Below, in pieces: positions 43,116-51,503 of a stretch of 64,000 nucleotides of DNA. The stretch lies in the NCBI RefSeq assembly GCF_003635165.1, contig NZ_ML058616.1, positions 310,001-374,000 of the forward strand, in the 5' to 3' direction. The notes beneath the pieces were generated by a model. The model saw only the letters and a program-made list of their open reading frames with translations, was not told where the DNA came from and made no database searches. Position 1 is the stretch's first letter, and the number at the start of each line of letters is the position of its first letter. The translations under genes were made by a program, and so were the position numbers. This DNA is from Burkholderia sp. Nafp2/4-1b (GTDB lineage: Bacteria; Pseudomonadota; Gammaproteobacteria; Burkholderiales; Burkholderiaceae).

Positions 43116-43658
43116 ATGAAACTCGCATTCACCAGCATCGCCGCCCTGACCGTAGCCGCCGCAGCGGCACTGCCGTCTGTCGCGCACGCCGCCGACGGCA
43201 CCATCACCATCAACGGCAATATCGGCACGCAGACCTGCCAGATCGACGGCAACGGCACGGGCGGCAAGGACTTTACGGTCGCGCTGCCCAAGGTGTCGAC
43301 GTCGGCGCTCGCGTCCGGCGGGTCGACCGCGGGCCGCACGCCGTTCAAGATCGGCCTGAAGAACTGCTCGCAGGCGACCGGGAATGTCTACACGCACTTC
43401 GAACCGGGCACGACGGTCAACTCGACGACCGGCCAGCTGATCAACGCTTCGGGTTCGGCGAAGAACGTCGAAGTAGGCCTGCTCAACGGCGATACGTCGA
43501 ACATCGGGCTCGGCAAGGCGGACGAAAATTCGAAGGCGGTTGCTCTGTCGAACGGCGCTGCGGAGCTTCCGTACTATGCGCAGTACGTCGCAACCGGTGG
43601 CGCCGCGGGCCAGGGCACGGTCAACACGTCCGTGATGTACTCGATCATGTATCAGTAA
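43116..43658 (+). CDS. Type 1-like fimbrial major subunit (second copy)
   Basis: A 180-residue pilin, the same length as the first copy and clearly homologous to it: both share ADGTITI, STSALxxxGSTAGR, NVEVGL and AQYVATGGAAG. The signal peptide ends SVAHAADG. The two cysteines and the terminal SVMYSIMYQ are kept. It lies after the adhesin with 243 bases between them and an AGAGGAA ribosome-binding site, so it may have its own promoter. It could supply an alternative rod subunit or be a minor subunit. A long hairpin follows. Confidence 0.9.
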   Translation: MKLAFTSIAALTVAAAAALPSVAHAADGTITINGNIGTQTCQIDGNGTGGKDFTVALPKVSTSALASGGSTAGRTPFKIGLKNCSQATGNVYTHFEPGTTVNSTTGQLINASGSAKNVEVGLLNGDTSNIGLGKADENSKAVALSNGAAELPYYAQYVATGGAAGQGTVNTSVMYSIMYQ

Positions 43659-43661
43659 CGT

Positions 43662-43724
43662 AGTGCGTCCCGCGCATCGGTTCGTCGCCGCCGCGCGGGC
43701 GCGTCGATCGCACGGGGACGCACT
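43662..43724 (+). terminator. Long hairpin after the second pilin
   Basis: AGTGCGTCCC (43662-43671) pairs with GGGACGCACT (43715-43724) across a GC-rich 43-base interior, followed by GCGTTT. It is a probable transcript end or stabiliser of the pilin message. Confidence 0.55.
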
Positions 43725-43889
43725 GCGTTTCCCGCGCGATTCGTCAAGCGGCGCCGCCCCGCCTCGGCATTCGACAGGCGAGCCTTGGCGGCGCGCTTCA
43801 TTCAGCCGCGAAAAATCGAACTCGTCCAATTTCGCGATTCTCCCGACTGGAATATTTTTCACCTGTTCAAGTAAAAACGAGGCCAACAG

Positions 43890-46838
43890 GTGAAGCGCAA
43901 GTTCCCATTCAATCCCGTGCATCGCGGCCGGCGTCTCGCCCATTCCGCATTGCTCGCCAGCGCAGTCGTCCCTTGGCCGTTGATTGCCGAAGCCTATTCC
44001 GGGGGAGCGCAAAAAGCAGACGGCGTCACGCTCGACATCGCGCCCGGCGAATATACGACGACCGACTCCGGCGAGCCCGTGCTGACCGCAGTCAACGGCG
44101 GCACACTGACCACCAAGGGCAAGACGCGCGTATTCTCATCCGGTTACGGCTCCGCTGGCGTCGCAGCCTTGGGCCGCGGCTCGAGCGTCGCGCTGCGCGA
44201 CACCGAGATCCGGACCCGCGGCGGCTCCGGCACCGGTATCGACCTCCGCCAGGGCGGCAGCGCGTCTGCAGAACGAATCTCGATCGACACGGATGGCGAC
44301 TACGGGCACGGGGTATCCATCGACGGCGCCAACAGCCGGCTGTCGATTTCCGACAGCGTGATCGTGACGCGCGGCAAGGAGGCGTCCGGGATCATGACGA
44401 TCCTGGTTCCCGGCGGCACCATCGACGTGACCGACACGCTGATCCGCACCAGCGGCCTCTTCGGAACGGGCCTGTCGATCAGCTACGGCGGTATCCTGGC
44501 TACGCTGAAGCGTACCGATATCCGCACCGACGGCGACTATGCGTCGGTGCTATACATGCCTGGCGCATCCACCGTCGCCTTCAGCGACTCGCATCTCGAA
44601 ACCAGCGGATACAAGGCGCTCGGCATCGATACGCGCGAGGGCAACGTCACGCTCGAACGCACGAGCGTCGTCACGCACGGCGCCAGCGCGCACGGCCTTT
44701 ACGCATCGAAGGAGTACACCGACACCCCCGTCGTCGACGCCACCGATACGCAGGTGACGACCACCGGCAAGGGCGCGATCGGCGTGGTCGCCCGGCTCGG
44801 CGGCAAGGTCGCCGTGACGCGCGGCGGCATCGTGACGAGCGGCGAACTCGGGCGCGGCGTGCTGGCGGCCGGCGCAGACTCCGTCGCGTCGCTCACCGAC
44901 ACGAGCGTCGAGACGCACGGCGACGATGCCACCGCGCTGTATGCAAGTGCCGGCGGCACGGTCGACCTGCTGCGCAGCGACGCCCGCACGACCGGCGCCG
45001 GTGCCTACGCGGCAAGCGTCTATGGCGGCACGCTGTCGATCGACGACGGCACGCTCGTCAGCGAACGCCATGGCGCGATCGATGCATCGAATGCGACGAT
45101 CACGCTGCAAAACGGCACGCGTGCCGTCGGCGGCAACGGCACGCTGCTGTCCGTCCACGCCGAGTCGGGCGCGCCGGTGCGCCTGGCGCTCGACACGCGC
45201 TCCGATGCCGAAGGCGACATCGTCAATCACCCGACCGACGACGGCAGCCCGACCCATGCGGTGACGGACGTCACGCTGGCGAACGCGTCCGAGTGGGCCG
45301 GTGCGACGAACGCGGTCCGCACGCTGTCGCTGGACACGAACAGCCGCTGGACCGTCACCGGTGACTCGTCGGTCGGCTCGATCGCGCTGAACGATTCGAC
45401 GATCGCGTTCGGCGCACCGGCGGCCGGCGTGTCGCCCACGCCGCGCACGCTGGTCGTGACCGGCGACTATGCGGCCCGCAACGGCAAGCTGGTCCTCCAT
45501 ACGACGCTTAAGGACGACGCATCGCCCACCGACCGGCTCGTGATCGACGGCGGCCACGCATCGGGCGACACCGGCATCGTCGTCAAACGCACGGGCGGCG
45601 ACGGCGCGCCGACGACCATCGGCATCCCGCTCGTCGAAACCCGCAATGGCGGCACGACCGATGCGACGGCTTTCACGCTCGATGCGGCGTCGGACGGTTA
45701 CCGGAACGGCTTCGGCACGTTGTCGGCCGGCGGCTACGACTACATGCTCAAGCGAGGCGGCGATGGCGGGCAGGCGGAAGACTGGTATCTCGTGTCCGCA
45801 GCCAAGCCCCAGCCGCCCGTTCCGCCCGACCCGCCGGTCGGGCCGGAGGAAATCAAGCCGCCGCCGCGCGTCGCCGCACCGGAACCCGATGCATATCTGG
45901 CAAACGCGGACGCCGCATCGATGATGGCGATCCATACGCTGCATCAGCGCGAAGACGCGTCGCTGCGCACCGGCACCACCGCACCCGGCCCGCTCGACGG
46001 CGCCGTGTGGCTGCGTGCCGAAGGCCAGATGACGTCGATGTCGGGCGGCAACCGCAGCGTGTCGGGCAACGGTCGTCTGATTCATGCGGGCGCCGACCTG
46101 TTCCGCTTCGACGACGGCCGCGGCGGCAGCGTGCGCGTCGGCGCGATGGGCATGTACGGCAGCCAGACGAACTGGTCGACTCGCCCGCTGTGGAATCCGC
46201 TCCAAGGCCGCGTGACGGACGCCACCGCACGCGGCAGCGTGGCTGGCTACAACGTCGGCGCGTACGGCACCTGGTACGGCAACCGTGACATCCTGACCGG
46301 CCCTTACGTCGATGCCTGGTTCATGTACGGCGCGTACGCGAACAGCGTCGGCGGCAGCCTCGCGACCGATTCGTACCGGTCGCGCACCGTGACGGGCTCG
46401 GTCGAGACCGGCTATTCGCTCCGGTTCTACGAGCACGGCGATACTCGGTTCTTCGTCGAGCCGGAAGCGCAGCTCGTCGTGTCCGACTATCGCGCGGACG
46501 CGCATCGCACCGCCGGCGGCAGTCTCGACGGCCAGGGCTCGACCGATGTGCTCACGCGCCTGGGCGTGCGCGTACACGGCGTGACCGCGATGCCGAACGG
46601 CCGCGAACTTCGGCCATTCATCGAGGCGAACTGGTGGCACGGCCCGGGTTCGCGCTCGCTGACGCTCGACCGCAATGCGTTCTCGTTCAGCGTGCCGCGC
46701 GATCGGGCGGCCGTGCGCGTTGGGGCGACCGGGCAACTGGGCCGGCAGTTCTCGATTTCGGCAAGCCTCGGTGTCGAAGGGAATTTCTCCGACTACTCGG
46801 TCGTGACAGGCCAGCTCTCGGCGAAGTACCGGTGGTAA
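43890..46838 (+). CDS. Pertactin-type autotransporter with short repeat passenger
   Basis: A 982-residue autotransporter. The signal-like N-terminus (about 18-36, ALLASAVVPWPLIAEA) precedes a passenger of about 12 tandem units of ~22 residues (residues ~95-400) of the form ...T.L.TxGxxAxG.... An autochaperone-like segment follows, then a Pro-rich linker (PQPPVPPDPPVGPEE) and helix, and a C-terminal 12-strand barrel ending QLSAKYRW with the terminal aromatic. A GTG start at 43890 with GAGG upstream is used; no ATG fits the signal peptide. Such proteins mediate adhesion or aggregation; no protease motif was seen. It follows the pilus locus and may share its regulation. Confidence 0.9.
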   Translation: MKRKFPFNPVHRGRRLAHSALLASAVVPWPLIAEAYSGGAQKADGVTLDIAPGEYTTTDSGEPVLTAVNGGTLTTKGKTRVFSSGYGSAGVAALGRGSSVALRDTEIRTRGGSGTGIDLRQGGSASAERISIDTDGDYGHGVSIDGANSRLSISDSVIVTRGKEASGIMTILVPGGTIDVTDTLIRTSGLFGTGLSISYGGILATLKRTDIRTDGDYASVLYMPGASTVAFSDSHLETSGYKALGIDTREGNVTLERTSVVTHGASAHGLYASKEYTDTPVVDATDTQVTTTGKGAIGVVARLGGKVAVTRGGIVTSGELGRGVLAAGADSVASLTDTSVETHGDDATALYASAGGTVDLLRSDARTTGAGAYAASVYGGTLSIDDGTLVSERHGAIDASNATITLQNGTRAVGGNGTLLSVHAESGAPVRLALDTRSDAEGDIVNHPTDDGSPTHAVTDVTLANASEWAGATNAVRTLSLDTNSRWTVTGDSSVGSIALNDSTIAFGAPAAGVSPTPRTLVVTGDYAARNGKLVLHTTLKDDASPTDRLVIDGGHASGDTGIVVKRTGGDGAPTTIGIPLVETRNGGTTDATAFTLDAASDGYRNGFGTLSAGGYDYMLKRGGDGGQAEDWYLVSAAKPQPPVPPDPPVGPEEIKPPPRVAAPEPDAYLANADAASMMAIHTLHQREDASLRTGTTAPGPLDGAVWLRAEGQMTSMSGGNRSVSGNGRLIHAGADLFRFDDGRGGSVRVGAMGMYGSQTNWSTRPLWNPLQGRVTDATARGSVAGYNVGAYGTWYGNRDILTGPYVDAWFMYGAYANSVGGSLATDSYRSRTVTGSVETGYSLRFYEHGDTRFFVEPEAQLVVSDYRADAHRTAGGSLDGQGSTDVLTRLGVRVHGVTAMPNGRELRPFIEANWWHGPGSRSLTLDRNAFSFSVPRDRAAVRVGATGQLGRQFSISASLGVEGNFSDYSVVTGQLSAKYRW

Positions 46839-46899
46839 CGCCGGCGGCTCCCGCAGCCGCCAAGCGCGAAATCCGCCCCTGACGGAATTCCGCTATACT

Positions 46900-46935
46900 C
46901 TTCCGACTGCCGCCTCCCTGGCGGCAGGTCGGAAG
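46900..46935 (+). other. 15-bp hairpin at the start of the metX leader
   Basis: CTTCCGAC-TGCCGCC (46900-46914), loop TCCCT, GGCGGCA (46920-46926), one bulged G, GTCGGAAG (46928-46935). TATACT at 46894-46899 directly before it could be the metX -10 box, although no good -35 is seen, so it may be either a 5'-end stabiliser or the autotransporter transcript end. Confidence 0.6.
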
Positions 46936-47110
46936 CGCGCCGATTTGCTGACTCGATTGCGGGCGCGCGAACCGGCCGGGACGTTGATGTGCTGATGCGC
47001 GTTCGTCCCGGCGGTTCACTACAAATGCGGCTAAAGAGGTCGTCAGCCGCGCACCTTCGCCTCCGCGCATCGCCGACACCGTTTAGCCGCCCAGTCATAA
47101 GGCGGAACGA
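46935..47110 (+). promoter_or_regulatory. SAM-II-type riboswitch with inserted hairpin, controlling metX translation
   Basis: Stem P1 is GCGCGC (46935-46940) with GCGCGC (46963-46968), enclosing a loop with GATTTG. TTGCG (46957-46961) pairs with TGCGG (47026-47030), and GACTC (46950-46954) with GAGGTC (47036-47041), a pseudoknot through the core GCTAAA, as in SAM-II RNAs of alphaproteobacterial metA/metX leaders. A 14-bp hairpin (46969-47017) is inserted before the core. Downstream, TTTAGCCGC (47082-47090) is complementary to the aptamer's GCGGCTAAA (47027-47035) and its CCGCC overlaps a partner of the Shine-Dalgarno GGCGG (47101-47105). The folds exclude each other: SAM would sequester the ribosome-binding site. 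Pairings were checked by eye only. Confidence 0.82.
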
Positions 47111-48256
47111 ATGGAATCGATCGGCATCGTCGCTCCACAGACCATGCACTTCGCCGAACCGCTGCGCTTGCAAAGCGGCAGCGTGATCGGCAACTATCAG
47201 CTCGTCGTCGAGACGTACGGCGAGCTCAACGCCGCGCGCTCGAACGCGGTGCTCGTGTGCCACGCGCTGAACGCGTCGCATCACGTCGCCGGCGTCTACG
47301 CGGACGATCCGCGCAGCACCGGCTGGTGGGACAACCTGGTCGGCCCCGGCAAGCCGCTCGACACCAACCGCTTCTTCGTGATCGGCGTGAACAACCTCGG
47401 CTCGTGCTTCGGCTCGACCGGCCCGATGAGCATCGATCCGTCGACCGGCAAGCCGTACGGCGCAAAGTTCCCGGTGGTCACCGTCGAGGACTGGGTGCAT
47501 GCGCAGGCGCGCGTCGCCGACGCGTTCGGCATCGAACGCTTCGCGGCCGTGATGGGCGGCAGCCTCGGCGGGATGCAGGCGCTCGCGTGGAGCCTGATGT
47601 ATCCGGAGCGCGTCGCGCACTGCATCGACATCGCGTCGACGCCGAAGCTGTCCGCGCAGAACATCGCGTTCAACGAGGTCGCGCGCTCGGCGATCCTGTC
47701 CGATCCCGACTTCCACGGCGGCGACTACTACGCGCACGACGTGAAGCCGAGGCGCGGCCTGCGCGTCGCGCGGATGATCGGCCACATCACGTACCTGTCC
47801 GACGACGACATGGCCGAGAAATTCGGCCGGGCGCTGCGCCGCGCGGACGGCGCACTCGACGCGTACAACTTCAGCTTCGACGTCGAGTTCGAGGTCGAGT
47901 CGTACCTGCGCTACCAGGGCGACAAGTTCGCCGACTACTTCGACGCGAACACGTACCTGCTGATCACGCGCGCGCTCGACTACTTCGATCCGGCCAAGGC
48001 GTTCGACGGCAACCTGACGGCCGCGCTCGCGCGCACGCAGGCGAAATACCTGATCGCGAGCTTCTCGACCGACTGGCGCTTCGCGCCGGCGCGTTCGCGC
48101 GAGATCGTGAAGGCGCTGCTCGACAACAAGCGCACGGTCAGCTACGCGGAAATCGACGCGCCGCACGGCCACGACGCCTTCCTGCTCGACGACGCGCGCT
48201 ATCACAACCTGATCCGCGCGTATTACGAACGAATCGCCAACGAGGTGGGCGCATGA
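47111..48256 (+). CDS. metX: Homoserine O-acyltransferase MetX
   Basis: A 381-residue alpha/beta-hydrolase-fold acyltransferase that activates homoserine for methionine synthesis. The catalytic triad is Ser151 (MGGSLGGMQAL), Asp321 (FSTDWRF) and His354 (APHGHDAF); GVNNLGSCFGSTGP and HALNASHH are family motifs. MetX enzymes use acetyl-CoA or succinyl-CoA, and the sequence as read does not settle which. The ATG follows AAGGCGGA, the site proposed to be masked by the upstream SAM riboswitch. It overlaps metW by 4 bases (ATGA), the standard proteobacterial metXW pair. Confidence 0.95.
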   Translation: MESIGIVAPQTMHFAEPLRLQSGSVIGNYQLVVETYGELNAARSNAVLVCHALNASHHVAGVYADDPRSTGWWDNLVGPGKPLDTNRFFVIGVNNLGSCFGSTGPMSIDPSTGKPYGAKFPVVTVEDWVHAQARVADAFGIERFAAVMGGSLGGMQALAWSLMYPERVAHCIDIASTPKLSAQNIAFNEVARSAILSDPDFHGGDYYAHDVKPRRGLRVARMIGHITYLSDDDMAEKFGRALRRADGALDAYNFSFDVEFEVESYLRYQGDKFADYFDANTYLLITRALDYFDPAKAFDGNLTAALARTQAKYLIASFSTDWRFAPARSREIVKALLDNKRTVSYAEIDAPHGHDAFLLDDARYHNLIRAYYERIANEVGA

Positions 48257-48861
48257 ACCAGCAAGCGCTGAATTCCCTGTCCGCGCGCGCGGACTTCCGC
48301 ACGATCGCGCGCTGGGTCGAGCCGCGCTCGACCGTGCTCGATCTCGGCTGCGGCGACGGCTCGCTGCTCGCGCTGCTGATGGAGGAGCTGGACGTCACCG
48401 GCTACGGCATCGAACTGAACGACGCGGGCGTGCTCGCGAGCGCGAAGAACGGCATCAACGTGATCCAGCAGAACCTCGAGGACGGCCTGCGCCTGTTCGA
48501 GGACCACAGCTTCGACATCGCCATCCTGTCGCAAACGCTGCAAACGATTCACCAGACGGCCGCGATCCTGCGCGAAACGGCGCGCGTCGGCCGCGAGTGC
48601 ATCGTGTCGTTCCCGAACTTCGGCTACTGGTCGCACCGGCTGTCGGTGCTGCACGGCCGGATGCCGGTGTCGAAATCGCTGCCGTACCAGTGGCACAACA
48701 CGCCGAACGTGCGGGTACTCACGATCAAGGATTTCGAGGCACTGGCGCCCGAAGTGGGCGTGACGATCCTCGACCGCGTCGTGCTGCACGAAGGCCAGCC
48801 GATTCGATGGGGGGCGAACTGGCGTGGTAGTCTTGCTGTCTATCGCGTCAAGCGCAGCTGA
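48253..48861 (+). CDS. metW: Methionine biosynthesis protein MetW
   Basis: A 202-residue SAM-dependent methyltransferase-like protein. Motif I is VLDLGCGDGSLLALL, followed by GYGIELNDAGVLAS and the MetW-specific segment FPNFGYWSHRLSVLHGRMPVSK. It is required with MetX for homoserine acylation in several proteobacteria, probably stimulating MetX rather than methylating. Its ATG overlaps the metX stop (ATGA), so it is translationally coupled and shares the riboswitch control. Confidence 0.94.
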   Translation: MNQQALNSLSARADFRTIARWVEPRSTVLDLGCGDGSLLALLMEELDVTGYGIELNDAGVLASAKNGINVIQQNLEDGLRLFEDHSFDIAILSQTLQTIHQTAAILRETARVGRECIVSFPNFGYWSHRLSVLHGRMPVSKSLPYQWHNTPNVRVLTIKDFEALAPEVGVTILDRVVLHEGQPIRWGANWRGSLAVYRVKRS

Positions 48862-48977
48862 GCCGGGGGGCCGTTGACCGACGATCCGGCCCGCCCACGC
48901 GTGCGGCCGCCCCTCCTGCGCCGTTCGCGCCGCCTGCGCTGCCGCCGCAATCAGTCAACGCTACCCAGTTCCAGCCC

Positions 48978-50399
48978 ATGTCCAAAACGCCACACGAGGC
49001 GCCCGCACTCACCGCTCACGAGGATCACCCCGGCTGGCGCGCCTATCTGAACACGCACATGCTGATCTGCGTGTTCCTGGGCTTCACGTCGGGGCTGCCC
49101 CTGTTCACGCTCGTCTACCTCGTGCAGGCCTGGCTGCGCTCCGAGGGCGTGAACCTGAAGGAAATCGGCCTGTTCGCGCTGATCCAGTTCCCGTATACGT
49201 GGAAGTTCCTGTGGGCGCCGCTGATGGACCGCTACATCCCGCGCCTACCCGGCTGGCGGCCGGGCCGCCGGCGCGGCTGGATGCTGCTCACGCAGGTGCT
49301 GGTCGCCGGCGCGATCGCCGCGCTCGGCTTCGTATCGCCGCGCGACTCGATCTGGACGGTGGCCGCGCTCACGACGCTCGTCGCGTTCTTCGGCGCGAGC
49401 TCCGACATCGTGATCGACGCGTATCGCCGCGAACTGCTGCGCGACACCGAGCAGGGCCTCGGCAACGCGGTGCACGTGAACGCGTACAAGCTCGCCGCGC
49501 TGATCCCCGGCTCGCTCGCGCTGATCCTGTCCGACCACCTGCCGTGGGACATCGTGTTCGCGCTCACCGGCGCGTTCATGCTGCCGGGCATCCTGATGAC
49601 GCTCGTCGTGCGCGAGCCCGAAGTCGTCGGCACGCCGCCGCGCAACCTGCGCGACGCGATCGTGCTGCCGTTCCGCGAATTCATCCAGCGCGACGGCTGG
49701 GCCGGCGCGCTGCTCGTCATCGCATTCATCTTCCTGTTCAAGATCGGCGACACGATGGCGACCACGCTGTCGACGTCGTTCTTCCTCGACATCGGCTTCT
49801 CGCGCACCGAGATCGGCATCGTCGCGAAAACCACCGCGCTCGTCGCGAGCGTCGCCGGCGGCATCATCGGCGGCGTCTGGCTCGTGAAAATCGGGATCGG
49901 CCGCGGGCTGTGGATCTTCGGTGCGCTGCAGATGGTGTCGACGCTCGGCTTCGCGTGGCTCGCGCAGCTCGGCCCCGGCTCGCCGGTACTCGCGATGCTG
50001 TACGAGTTCACGGTGTCGACGAGCCATGCGATCGCGTCGGCGCTGGCGGTGTTCGGCCTCGCCGTCACACCGCAATTCAGCCCGATGACGGTCGCGCTCG
50101 CGCTCGTCTACGGCTTCGAAACGTTCACGACCGGCCTGACGATGGCCGCGTTCGTCGCGTATATCGCGAGCACGACCGACCCGCGCTACACGGCGACGCA
50201 ATTCGCGCTGTTCACGAGCCTCGCGTCCGTGCCGCGCACGCTCGCATCGGCCGCAAGCGGCTTCATCGTCGCGAAGATCGGCTGGTTCGACTACTTCATC
50301 GCGTGTACCGCGCTCGCGATCCCCGGCATGCTGCTGCTGTTCAAGATCGCGCCGTGGAACGGCGTCGCGCGCAACGGCGAGGCCAGCCGTGCGCAATGA
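48978..50399 (+). CDS. ampG: AmpG-family muropeptide permease
   Basis: A 473-residue MFS transporter with about 12-14 hydrophobic helices. The family's early segment LGFTSGLPLFTLVYLVQAWL is followed by LIQFPYTWKFLWAPLMDRY and ASSDIVIDAYRRELL. AmpG imports anhydro-muropeptides for cell-wall recycling and thereby affects AmpC/PenB beta-lactamase induction. ATG 48978 (MSKTPHEAPAL) starts a ~25-residue cytoplasmic tail. The M48-like gene starts with GTG inside its last codons, so the two are translationally linked. Confidence 0.92.
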   Translation: MSKTPHEAPALTAHEDHPGWRAYLNTHMLICVFLGFTSGLPLFTLVYLVQAWLRSEGVNLKEIGLFALIQFPYTWKFLWAPLMDRYIPRLPGWRPGRRRGWMLLTQVLVAGAIAALGFVSPRDSIWTVAALTTLVAFFGASSDIVIDAYRRELLRDTEQGLGNAVHVNAYKLAALIPGSLALILSDHLPWDIVFALTGAFMLPGILMTLVVREPEVVGTPPRNLRDAIVLPFREFIQRDGWAGALLVIAFIFLFKIGDTMATTLSTSFFLDIGFSRTEIGIVAKTTALVASVAGGIIGGVWLVKIGIGRGLWIFGALQMVSTLGFAWLAQLGPGSPVLAMLYEFTVSTSHAIASALAVFGLAVTPQFSPMTVALALVYGFETFTTGLTMAAFVAYIASTTDPRYTATQFALFTSLASVPRTLASAASGFIVAKIGWFDYFIACTALAIPGMLLLFKIAPWNGVARNGEASRAQ

Positions 50400-51444
50400 T
50401 CGACCGCAACGCGCGGCACGCGTCGCCGCCGCGCTGAGCATCGGCATCGCGGCACTCGGCGCGGTCGCGAACGCGCAGGCGACCGACGCCAGCTCGGCCG
50501 CGACCGGCTTCGCGCTTGCCGCCGTACCGGCGTCGTCGTCCACGCTGACAGCGCCTGCGGCGTCCGTGCCGCCGTCCGGCGCCGAAGCCGCGCAGCCGAC
50601 CGGCGGCGCCGTGTCCACGAAAGGCTATACGCCGACGTCGCAGCAGGTGCGCTACGGCAACTCGATCGCGTTCCGCACGCTGATCCCGTCGCCGCTGCTC
50701 GAACAACTCACGGTGAACGAATACGCGCAGATCGTGCAGGCCGCCGCCGACAGCGACCGCCTGTTGCCTGCGAACCAGCCGCGCGTGAAGCGGCTGCGCG
50801 CGATCGTGATGAAGCTCGCGCCGTATTCGGTGAAGTGGAACGATCGCGTGAAAAGCTGGGCGTGGGACGTCAACGCGATCCGCTCGCGCGACATCCGCAT
50901 CAATTGCCTACCGGGCGGCAAGGTGCTCGTGTACGGCGGGCTGCTCGATCGCGTGCGCCTGAACGACGACGAGTTCGGCGTGCTGATCGCACACGGCATC
51001 GCGCATGCGCTGCGCGAACACGCGCGCAGCAATTTCAGCGCGACGTCGCAAACGTCGCTGCGCGCCGCGACGCTGCCGCCGTTGTTCGGCGTCGGCGATC
51101 CGCTGCCGCAGGCGCTGAACCTCGGCGATCGCCTGCAAACGCTGCGCTACGACCCGACCGACGAAACCGAAGCCGATGTGATCGGCGGCGACATCGCCGC
51201 GCGTGCGGGCTTCGATCCGCGTGCGGCGATCACGCTGTGGGACAAGCTCGCGGCGGCAACGCGCGCGAACAAGACGTCGGGCTTCATCTACATGCACCCG
51301 TACAGCGCGGCGCGGCGGCAGGATCTGCTGAACCGCCTGCCCGACCTGATGCCGCTCTATGCGAAGGCCACGGGCAAACGCGTCGACACGCTGCCCGACT
51401 ACGCGGGCATCAGCGCGCAGCGGCGCAAGGTCGTGCGGCGCTGA
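50389..51444 (+). CDS. M48-like exported protein with a degenerate HGIAH site
   Basis: A 351-residue protein with a signal peptide (cleavage near VANAQA, residue 31) and a Ser/Ala/Pro linker to about residue 78. The peptidase-like domain has the M48 architecture: GGKVLVYGGLLDR, LIAHGIAHALREHAR and ETEADVIGGDIAARAGFDP (Glu261 as third ligand). The catalytic Glu of HExxH is Gly203, so the zinc ligands remain but the general base is gone; proteolysis is unlikely, although a chaperone-like or scaffold role is possible. GTG 50389 overlaps ampG by 11 bases, implying shared cell-envelope function. Confidence 0.85.
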   Translation: MRNDRPQRAARVAAALSIGIAALGAVANAQATDASSAATGFALAAVPASSSTLTAPAASVPPSGAEAAQPTGGAVSTKGYTPTSQQVRYGNSIAFRTLIPSPLLEQLTVNEYAQIVQAAADSDRLLPANQPRVKRLRAIVMKLAPYSVKWNDRVKSWAWDVNAIRSRDIRINCLPGGKVLVYGGLLDRVRLNDDEFGVLIAHGIAHALREHARSNFSATSQTSLRAATLPPLFGVGDPLPQALNLGDRLQTLRYDPTDETEADVIGGDIAARAGFDPRAAITLWDKLAAATRANKTSGFIYMHPYSAARRQDLLNRLPDLMPLYAKATGKRVDTLPDYAGISAQRRKVVRR

Positions 51445-51503
51445 GCGCCGCAACCGGCATCCTCCACTCCTCGTCGGCCCGCGCCTGCGCGTGACGCCGC
51501 GCG

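Noticed and set aside
48862..48977. A leader or riboswitch before ampG
   Set aside because: The gap is short and GC-rich and shows no conserved fold or strong hairpin.
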